From: JAMHZE01 sp964424715
Lineage (GTDB): Bacteria > Pseudomonadota > Alphaproteobacteria > Rickettsiales > UBA8987
NCBI GenBank assembly: GCA_964424715.1
Contig: CAYRJW010000063.1
Location: 1-8,991, forward strand
Direction: 5' to 3'
Length of the DNA: 8,991 bases
Below are positions 1 through 5,580 of this stretch, in pieces (within the stretch, counting starts at the first letter, position 1; each line of letters starts with the position of its first letter). The notes under the pieces are model-generated. The model was not told the DNA's origin. It searched no databases and saw only the letters and a list, made by a program, of their open reading frames with translations. A program made the position numbers and the translations under genes.

Positions 1-387
1 GGAATTACGGCTACCAAGATATTTTCCGATGAGGGGATAAAGACCAATGTAACACTTTGCTTCTCGGCGGCTCAGGCGATACTGGCGGCTAAGGCCGGGG
101 CTACTTATGTTTCACCGTTCGTAGGCAGGCATGATGATGTAGGTCAGGATGGCATGCAGCTTATCTCCGAGATCAGGCAGATATATTCCAACTATGAGAA
201 TTTCCGCACCGAGATACTGGTTGCCTCCGTGCGCCACCCTATCCATGTGATACAGGCCGGGCTGATGGGCGCGGATGTATGCACGATACCACCGGCTACG
301 ATTAAACAACTGGTAAAACACCCGCTTACTGATGCGGGTTTAAAAACCTTCATGGCGGATTGGGAAAAGACCGGGCAGAAGATCTAG
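1..387 (+). CDS. tal: Transaldolase / fructose-6-phosphate aldolase family protein, 3' part only
   Basis: The frame is open from base 1 to a TAG at 385-387 and gives 128 residues; the start lies outside the window. The family makes small TIM-barrel, Schiff-base aldolases of about 215-220 residues in the cytosol. They act in the non-oxidative pentose phosphate pathway or cleave fructose 6-phosphate. Visible family signatures are NVTLCFS, then AAKAGATYVSPFVGR, then TEILVASVRHP, GADVCTIPPAT and KHPLTDAGL. The C-terminus DWEKTGQKI is very like that of alphaproteobacterial members. The Schiff-base lysine lies in the missing N-terminal part, so activity cannot be judged. Transaldolase and fructose-6-phosphate aldolase activity cannot be separated from this fragment. 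The gene converges on mrdA and its operon partners, if any, are off the left edge. Confidence 0.93.
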   Translation, partial: GITATKIFSDEGIKTNVTLCFSAAQAILAAKAGATYVSPFVGRHDDVGQDGMQLISEIRQIYSNYENFRTEILVASVRHPIHVIQAGLMGADVCTIPPATIKQLVKHPLTDAGLKTFMADWEKTGQKI

Positions 388-392
388 ACTCA

Positions 393-415
393 ATTCCTCA
401 GCTTGACTGAGGAAT
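393..415. repeat. Perfect 9-bp hairpin with CTTGA loop (tandem hairpin 1)
   Basis: ATTCCTCAG at 393-401 pairs perfectly with CTGAGGAAT at 407-415 around a 5-nt loop, CTTGA (TCAAG on the other strand). It begins 6 nt after the transaldolase stop codon. Neither strand has a run of T after the stem, so it is not a classical intrinsic terminator. It may still end or protect the transaldolase transcript, or be a copy of a dispersed palindrome. It has the same size and shape as the hairpin at 436-458. Confidence 0.7.
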
Positions 416-435
416 CCCGTAATTAATCTCACGAG

Positions 436-458
436 ATCCCTTGGTTGAACCAAGGGAT
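436..458. repeat. Perfect 9-bp hairpin with TTGAA loop (tandem hairpin 2)
   Basis: ATCCCTTGG at 436-444 pairs with CCAAGGGAT at 450-458 around TTGAA. It touches the last base of the mrdA stop codon (TAA on the minus strand, 458-460), so on that strand the stem starts at the stop. The + strand after the stem reads TATTTACC and the minus strand reads CTCGTGAG, so there is no T tract. Between the two hairpins is a smaller palindrome, ATCTC-AC-GAGAT at 426-437, which overlaps this stem by two bases. A role at the 3' ends of two convergent genes is inferred from position only. Confidence 0.7.
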
Positions 459-2296
459 TATTTACCCTGATATTTCTGCTGGGCGTATAGCAGTATCTGG
501 CTGGCGATAGGGGCGGCGGTCATGGAGCCGGCGCCGCCGTTCTCTACTACTACACCTACTGCGAATTTTGGTTTGAATATTGGGGCGAAGCCGATGAATA
601 TGGAGTGGGTTTCTTTGGCTTCCAGCGCTTTGGAACGTTTTCCGTAAAGGTTCTTATCGATGCCGCGCACCTGCGCAGAACCGGTTTTTCCGGCCATTGC
701 GTATGCTGGAATATCTATGCGTGAGCGGATACCGGTGCCTCCAGCCTCGTTCACGACCGCTATCATGCCGCCGCGGACTATATCAAGCACTACCGGGGCG
801 ATGCCTTTTATAAAATCGAAGCTGCGTTCATACTGGTTGTTCTCTATCATTATCCTTGGCTGGATGCTCCGGCCTGTTGCAAGGCGCGATGCGAGGACAG
901 CAAGCTGCAACGGCGTAACCTCTACATAGCCCTGCCCTATGGCGGTGTTCAGGCTTTCGCCTTTGTACCATGGCTGGTGGAAACGCTGCATCTTCCATGC
1001 GCTGCTAGGGATTATGCCACCTTCCTCGGACGGAAGTTCAATACCGGTTTTTTTACCAAGCCCTAAAAGATGTGAATAATAGGAAATTTTATCAACGCCC
1101 ACACGCTGGCCTACCTCATAGAAGAATACGTTGCATGATTGCTGTATCGCACTGTGAACATTCATTGCACCGAGGCCCTCTTTTTTCCAGCAATGGTAGC
1201 GGCGGCCGCCGAAATCGGTGTAGCCAGGGCAGAATACCTGCGTGCCGAGATCAATAACACCTTCCTGCAATGCCGAGGCTGCCGATACTGTTTTGAATGT
1301 GGAACCGGGCGGATAGGTCATGGTGATGGTTTTATTCTTAAGCGGCTTATCGATATTTTTATATATCTCCTGCAGCTGGTCGCTCTTTATTCCGGCGGAG
1401 AACCAGTTCGGGTCAAAGTCCGGCACGGAGGCCATTGCCATCACATCGCCGTTATCAACCTTCATCAGCACCGCGGAACCGCCTTCGGTCTTCAGCCCGC
1501 CCTTGCCTTTCAGCAGGCCGTGGAGATATTCCTGTAATTCGATATCGATGGTTAGTTTTACATCATCACCTTTTATCGCGGCCTTGTATGAGACATCTTT
1601 CAGTGAGCGGCCCTTTGCATCAGTTTCCACCTCGGTATAGCCGGGCTGGCCGAAAAGGGCGTTCTGCATGGTGAGTTCGATACCTGTTTGCCCTACGCGC
1701 AGATCAGGGTGTTTTAATATCTCGCCATATAATTTTTTGTTCTCTTCGTTGAAGTTGGTTATCTTGCTGGTATAGCCGACCACGTGGCAGGTGGAAGGCC
1801 CATATGGATAGCTGCGCTGCTCGAAGAAGGTGACATCAGCCCCTTTGAGATCGCGCGATCTCACTTTTATCTTCGCTATATTCTCCCACGACATGAAATT
1901 ATCGATGATGAGCGGGTATTCGGTTTTCTTATCTGCAATGAGTTTTAGGACCTCATCAACCTTATCCTGCGGATATGATATTGCCTTGGCTATCTGTAAA
2001 AAACTTTCTTTTTTGTCGGTGTCTTTGATGGGAGAAAATAATAGCTGGTAACGCGGAAGGCCTTCTGCCAGTACATTGCCGGAGCGGTCCTTCACCGAAC
2101 CACGGCGCGGCAGAACGGGAATAAGCCTTATGCGGTTACCTTCAGCAAGGTCACGGTAAACATTGCCTTCCTTCACCTGCAGATGGTAAAGCCTTGCGCC
2201 AAGCGCGGCCAGCGCAGCCATCTTACCGGCAGTAAGCAGGAAAGAACGGCGCGATATTATGCCAAGTTTTTCCGATGTAGGGTTGACTATGCTCAT
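458..2296 (-). CDS. mrdA: Penicillin-binding protein 2, elongasome DD-transpeptidase
   Basis: This 612-residue protein is full length for PBP2, the monofunctional class B transpeptidase that crosslinks lateral-wall peptidoglycan with RodA and MreCD. An N-terminal membrane anchor spans about residues 18-36 and follows an SRRSFLL motif at 15-21. The dimerisation/pedestal region is about 55-245 and the transpeptidase domain about 270-605. The three active-site motifs are present: S332-T-F-K335 (SxxK), S387-C-N389 (SxN) and K537-T-G539 (KTG), with usual spacing. PSxAW and GQGYVEVTPLQ, typical of the family, are also visible. The ATG lies 1 nt after the mreD stop and has no strong Shine-Dalgarno, which suggests translational coupling to mreD. 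rodA, often next, is not downstream. The motifs make the assignment secure. Confidence 0.97.
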   Translation of the reverse strand: MSIVNPTSEKLGIISRRSFLLTAGKMAALAALGARLYHLQVKEGNVYRDLAEGNRIRLIPVLPRRGSVKDRSGNVLAEGLPRYQLLFSPIKDTDKKESFLQIAKAISYPQDKVDEVLKLIADKKTEYPLIIDNFMSWENIAKIKVRSRDLKGADVTFFEQRSYPYGPSTCHVVGYTSKITNFNEENKKLYGEILKHPDLRVGQTGIELTMQNALFGQPGYTEVETDAKGRSLKDVSYKAAIKGDDVKLTIDIELQEYLHGLLKGKGGLKTEGGSAVLMKVDNGDVMAMASVPDFDPNWFSAGIKSDQLQEIYKNIDKPLKNKTITMTYPPGSTFKTVSAASALQEGVIDLGTQVFCPGYTDFGGRRYHCWKKEGLGAMNVHSAIQQSCNVFFYEVGQRVGVDKISYYSHLLGLGKKTGIELPSEEGGIIPSSAWKMQRFHQPWYKGESLNTAIGQGYVEVTPLQLAVLASRLATGRSIQPRIMIENNQYERSFDFIKGIAPVVLDIVRGGMIAVVNEAGGTGIRSRIDIPAYAMAGKTGSAQVRGIDKNLYGKRSKALEAKETHSIFIGFAPIFKPKFAVGVVVENGGAGSMTAAPIASQILLYAQQKYQGK

Positions 2297-2297
2297 A

Positions 2298-2804
2298 TTA
2301 GATCCGTAACGAAATTATTTTTTTCAACCGCAAAATTGCCAGAACCCTGTGGCACACCGGGTATATCAGGAAGGTAAGTATATATTGCAGAACTATATCG
2401 AAATTGAAGAATACATCACCTAAATATAAATAGGCCACGATAAGTTTCACCATCACGAATATCAGCAGGAAATATCCGAAGAATCCCCACACTACAAGGA
2501 AGCCGTATTTTATGACATCGTTGCGCTGGTGCGAGGTAAGCAGATAGGCGATAAGCAGGCTAAAACTATCCATGCCAAGCGGCTGTAAAAATATTATATC
2601 CGAGACAAGCCCTATAACAAAAACCGTAAGCGAGCCGATAAGATCAGGATAGGTGAACACCCAGTAGAACACGCACACCGCCGCGATGGACGGGGTGAAG
2701 GTGTAATCATAGACAGTACCATCATTACTTGCCGATATCAATATCAGCAGGCTCGACAGGAATATCGGGATTATCTGGTAGAATCTGTTCAAGAATAGGT
2801 TCAT
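2298..2804 (-). CDS. mreD: Rod shape-determining protein MreD
   Basis: A 168-residue, very hydrophobic protein with about five to six membrane segments (roughly residues 8-25, 37-56, 58-73, 80-92, 100-127 and 138-157). This fits MreD, the small inner-membrane partner of MreC in the elongasome. The segment G65-LVSD-IIFLQPLGMDSF matches the family pattern G-x-x-x-D followed by P-L-G. The sequence is otherwise poorly conserved, as usual for MreD, so position adds weight. Its ATG overlaps the mreC stop by 4 nt (ATGA at 2801-2804) and mrdA starts 1 nt after its stop. The three genes must therefore be co-transcribed. The start is fixed by the overlap; no separate ribosome site is evident. Confidence 0.92.
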   Translation of the reverse strand: MNLFLNRFYQIIPIFLSSLLILISASNDGTVYDYTFTPSIAAVCVFYWVFTYPDLIGSLTVFVIGLVSDIIFLQPLGMDSFSLLIAYLLTSHQRNDVIKYGFLVVWGFFGYFLLIFVMVKLIVAYLYLGDVFFNFDIVLQYILTFLIYPVCHRVLAILRLKKIISLRI

Positions 2805-3622
2805 TTCAAAATAAATACATAATCCAGCGAACTCCAGTCGGCGTAGGTTTCTACTATTACCTGTCCGCGGTTTATTTCTTTTACGTAGCCAACCGGGATA
2901 TCAGCCGGGAACAGGCCGCCATCGCCGGAAGTGAGTATCTCCTCACCGAGCGAAAGTTTATTGGTGGAAATTATATAATCCAGCCGCGGGTTCTTCGTGC
3001 CGGTGCCGACCAGTATCGCACGCTTGCCGTAATTCTTGCTTTTTACCGGGATGTTGGAACGCTTATCGGTAATTAATATTATGCTGGCAAGGTTCCCCGC
3101 CACTGATTCCACCTGCCCTACTAACCCATCTTCGTTGATGATTATATCATCCTTGGTAATTTTATCGATATCGCGCGCCTTGATGTAACCAGCTTCAACA
3201 ATGGGTCCTGGGCTGCGGGCGACTATGCGGGCGGTAAGAAATTCCTGCGGTGGCGCGGGCAGGACATTTAGTTTATCCTTGAGTTTCTCGTTCTCTTCCT
3301 TCAGCAGATATAATGCTATGCGCGCCTTGAAATTCTGTTTTTCCAGCTCCTCCGCACGTTTGGCGATGGTGTTGGCATAAAGCACATTCTGCACCGCACT
3401 CGCAAACCCGCCCACAGACTTGGCCGCAGTACCAAAAACATTGGTGACCGGATAAAGTACATTAGCGAAACGTGTTTTATATTTCTCAGTAAAATCCGGC
3501 CAGAATTTATTGATGGAAATGGTAAGCATCGCCGCCACGATAAAGATAACCAGCGACACCCGCGCAACCAGTATCATCACCTGTTTTATCAGAAGAATTC
3601 TATCTGTTTTCTTGTCGGACAT
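2801..3622 (-). CDS. mreC: Rod shape-determining protein MreC
   Basis: This 273-residue protein has the MreC plan: a short cytoplasmic tail, one membrane segment (about residues 14-37), a periplasmic coiled coil (about 85-118, with EELEKQ and LLKEENEKLKDKL) and a beta-rich core. Core signatures are DGLVGQVESV (165-174), LITDKRSNIPV (183-193), TSGDGGLFPADIPVGYV (231-247) and a C-terminal DYVFILK. MreC scaffolds PBP2 and MreD in the periplasm during lateral wall growth. It is the first gene of the mreC-mreD-mrdA operon here. No Shine-Dalgarno sequence precedes the ATG; the leader is A/T-rich (AAAAAAATATA), which suggests unstructured-leader initiation. mreB, the usual upstream neighbour, is absent from the window. 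Confidence 0.96.
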   Translation of the reverse strand: MSDKKTDRILLIKQVMILVARVSLVIFIVAAMLTISINKFWPDFTEKYKTRFANVLYPVTNVFGTAAKSVGGFASAVQNVLYANTIAKRAEELEKQNFKARIALYLLKEENEKLKDKLNVLPAPPQEFLTARIVARSPGPIVEAGYIKARDIDKITKDDIIINEDGLVGQVESVAGNLASIILITDKRSNIPVKSKNYGKRAILVGTGTKNPRLDYIISTNKLSLGEEILTSGDGGLFPADIPVGYVKEINRGQVIVETYADWSSLDYVFILK

Positions 3623-3648
3623 TATATTTTTTTAAAACTATAGAATAG

Positions 3649-3676
3649 CTTATACTAAGCTTAGGGGGAAATTCAA
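3649..3676 (-). promoter_or_regulatory. Candidate sigma70-type promoter for mreC-mreD-mrdA
   Basis: On the minus strand a -35-like TTGAAT (3671-3676) is separated by 16 bp from a -10-like TATAAG (3649-3654). Transcription would start near 3642 and give a leader of about 20 nt before the mreC ATG. The spacer holds the perfect 10-bp palindrome CTAAGCTTAG (3655-3664), a possible operator. The rest of the gap to the upstream gene (3677-3740) is purine-rich on the + strand and shows no gene or terminator. The assignment rests on consensus match and position only. Confidence 0.4.
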
Positions 3677-3740
3677 TATAAACTCTGGGAAATCGGAGAA
3701 AGGTTGAATTGGAAAGGTTTGGGGAATAGTAAAGATAGCA

Positions 3741-5480
3741 CTAACCCAGTTGCGATTCCACTGCGACGGAACGCCTGCTGGTGTGATCTATCCTGCTGGT
3801 CCGGGCAGCGAGTTTTTTATCTTCTGTTCTGGCGATTAACTCTTCAATGCTAGTATTTCTGTTCTCAGCACCCAGCATGTAAATATCCCTGCCGGAACCA
3901 TTATTGCTCCATTGTTCATATTTTTTTGCAAGATTTGTTATAAGGTCAAGGTTTGCCTGCACCCTTTCGGAAGTTAGGTCTTTCAGCGCTATTCCTATAT
4001 TATTCTCAAAATCACTTTTAGTTTTTTCCATTGGAATTTCGCCTATGCGACTCAGATCAAGCTTTATATTTCCTTTTTCGATCTCTTCCAAGAACCATTT
4101 TTGCACAGATTTTTCATTCTCATCTGCAACAAAGTCACCATAACCCCGGTTTTGGTTAAAAACCAGGTTACCCTCGCTTACCTCAAAACCCATTGTAGAT
4201 TTAGGATTGCCTTTAAATCTTATTGAATATACCTGATAGCCTTTTTTACATTCAGTAACCCCATCGGCAGAAGCACAATGCTTTAAAGCCTTACCCTCGG
4301 CATCAAGCTCATACGAGTGCGTAATATTATATATGCTATAACCTTCCAATCCTTTTTCAGTAACCTCAATCTCTTTTTTTGGAAGTGTATGGTACCAACT
4401 GCCCTCTTCCGCAAAATCTCGCAATGTCTCACCAGTAGTTTTTACCATACTTATCCTGTGCCTGCGCCATTGCTCATACATTTTTACTATTTGTGACAGG
4501 TTTTTATTCTCAAGAAAATATTTTGTTATTTTATCTTTTACAGGATCTGTGATCTTAGCAAGATCTTCACCTTTCAGCCTTTCAAGCTCTGCCAGCCTGT
4601 TATCACCCTTATATTCTTCGGCAACAATATAATGCGCTATATAATTAAATGCCTTTTGCACCTCATGCGATTTCCCTATCATTTTATCGGAAATATTATT
4701 TACCTGCTCCAATAATACCCGCCAATTCACATCACCGCGAAACTCGCCGGTTTCATTATTGTAAGTTACACTGGCCTTACTATTTGCAATAATTCTCCTG
4801 ATATCAAAATCAACACCTTTAAAAGCATTCTGCAATTCTGTTAATTTATGTACTACAAGCCTGTATGCCGCATATTCATAGACCTCACCGTCCTTACCCA
4901 ATTTATTTTTATCAGGTATCCTGTAACCAAATTTTTTATTTTCTCCGGAATCATCAGGCGATTTTATACTATTACAAAATATCTCTCTGAGTTCCTGTGG
5001 AGTATTTTTATGAGATACCTGAAGTAATTTTGAGCTTACATCACCTGTATTAGAAGAAATATGATATCCATAGAAATTGCTATCGCGGATCATATCGCCT
5101 GCAAGTTCACCACCAATATCCTTTAATGAAGCAGCTGCATCTAAGTTTAGTTTTACTATATCCGGATGACCATTGTAACAGGCATTGGTAAAACCGGTAT
5201 ATTTACCGTGCACCCCTTTTACAGAGAGCATATCTTTAACCATTTCATCGCCGCCGCATTCTTTAGCCCATTTAAGGTTTAATTTTACTATATCGGTATG
5301 ACCTCTATGGCAGGCAGTATAAAATCTATAATATTTATCATAGGAAAGTACCTCTCTTACCGCTTCAACACCACCATGTTCCAATATCCATTCAAGTGCA
5401 GGTCTGGCCTTATCTATTTTACCATAGATACAACCATCATTAAATTCCGATATCTTTTCGCTTAACCCCTCTATCATCAT
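3741..5480 (-). CDS. Ankyrin-repeat protein with C-terminal PcfJ-like domain
   Basis: About 579 residues from the ATG at 5480; stop TAG at 3741-3743. The frame stays open to a TTG at 5546, but a candidate promoter (5508-5516) lies inside that extension, so I prefer the ATG at 5480 or the adjacent one at 5477. Numbering from the TTG (ATG = residue 23), residues 39-178 hold three ankyrin-like units plus a decayed fourth (ACxxGHxDIVKLNL twice). A mostly helical middle follows. Residues about 400-490 resemble PcfJ-like domains: EGKALKHC, GYQVYSIR, STMGFEV and NQNRGYGD, with H423-C424 at the core. The C-terminal tail is basic. No signal peptide or membrane segment is apparent after the preferred start, so it is probably cytosolic or secreted without cleavage. 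Sampled lines have about 27-45% GC against about 53% in a sampled line of the neighbouring dehydrogenase, suggesting acquisition. PcfJ was named on an Enterococcus conjugative plasmid and its function is unknown; I assign none here. Confidence 0.8.
   Translation of the reverse strand: MMIEGLSEKISEFNDGCIYGKIDKARPALEWILEHGGVEAVREVLSYDKYYRFYTACHRGHTDIVKLNLKWAKECGGDEMVKDMLSVKGVHGKYTGFTNACYNGHPDIVKLNLDAAASLKDIGGELAGDMIRDSNFYGYHISSNTGDVSSKLLQVSHKNTPQELREIFCNSIKSPDDSGENKKFGYRIPDKNKLGKDGEVYEYAAYRLVVHKLTELQNAFKGVDFDIRRIIANSKASVTYNNETGEFRGDVNWRVLLEQVNNISDKMIGKSHEVQKAFNYIAHYIVAEEYKGDNRLAELERLKGEDLAKITDPVKDKITKYFLENKNLSQIVKMYEQWRRHRISMVKTTGETLRDFAEEGSWYHTLPKKEIEVTEKGLEGYSIYNITHSYELDAEGKALKHCASADGVTECKKGYQVYSIRFKGNPKSTMGFEVSEGNLVFNQNRGYGDFVADENEKSVQKWFLEEIEKGNIKLDLSRIGEIPMEKTKSDFENNIGIALKDLTSERVQANLDLITNLAKKYEQWSNNGSGRDIYMLGAENRNTSIEELIARTEDKKLAARTSRIDHTSRRSVAVESQLG
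5139..5186 (-). repeat. Ankyrin-like coding repeat, copy 2 of the best-matching pair
   Basis: This 48-bp stretch encodes NACYNGHPDIVKLNLD. It matches 5271-5318 at 36 of 48 positions by hand alignment, with a 132-bp (44-codon) period. An uninterrupted run, TTTTACTATATC on the + strand, is shared. Similarity at the DNA level, not only in protein, suggests tandem duplication of the repeat unit. Confidence 0.6.
5271..5318 (-). repeat. Ankyrin-like coding repeat, copy 1 of the best-matching pair
   Basis: This stretch encodes TACHRGHTDIVKLNLK and is the partner of 5139-5186. A more diverged unit precedes it (residues 39-68 from the TTG, with ALEWILEHGGVEAVREVLS against LKWAKECGGDEMVKDMLS). The array therefore has at least three units with 40-44 residue spacing, longer than the usual 33. 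Confidence 0.6.
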
Positions 5481-5507
5481 TTCTTGAATATAATTAATAG
5501 CTAAACT

Positions 5508-5516
5508 ATTATACCA
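5508..5516 (-). promoter_or_regulatory. Candidate extended -10 promoter for the ankyrin/PcfJ-like gene
   Basis: The minus strand reads TGG-TATAAT (TGG at 5514-5516, TATAAT at 5508-5513), a perfect -10 with the extended TGn. No good -35 is seen 16-18 bp upstream, which extended -10 promoters tolerate. The predicted start near 5501 gives a leader of about 20 nt before the ATG at 5480. This supports the internal ATG over the TTG at 5546, which would lie upstream of the transcript start. Confidence 0.45.
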
Positions 5517-5580
5517 TATAAAGGTTAACAAATCGTTAAGCAACAATAACTATATATATCAAGATATTATCTGCCGGCTA

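Noticed and set aside
388..460. Classical intrinsic terminators for the transaldolase gene and mrdA
   Set aside because: The stems are good but neither strand has a T run after either stem. I kept them as hairpin repeats, with a possible 3'-end role as inference.
1072..1674. Several overlapping plus-strand open frames opposite mrdA
   Set aside because: They lie antisense to a gene with all active-site motifs and show no recognisable domains or ribosome sites; they are shadow frames.
3698..3719. Direct repeat GAAAGGTT (3698-3705 and 3712-3719) upstream of mreC
   Set aside because: It is only 8 bp in a purine-rich stretch and lies upstream of the candidate -35 with no symmetry, so it could easily be chance.
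3741..5480. Ankyrin/PcfJ-like gene as evidence of an integrated conjugative element
   Set aside because: No relaxase, coupling protein, integrase, attachment repeats or other plasmid genes are in the window, and PcfJ-like domains also occur outside such elements.
5481..5546. TTG-initiated N-terminal extension of the ankyrin/PcfJ-like protein
   Set aside because: There is no ribosome site, the stretch is very AT-rich, and the best promoter lies within it.
5547..5580. Hairpin terminator after the acyl-CoA dehydrogenase gene
   Set aside because: Only a weak, A/T-only partial pairing around ATAATATCTTGATAT is visible, with no GC-rich stem or T tract.
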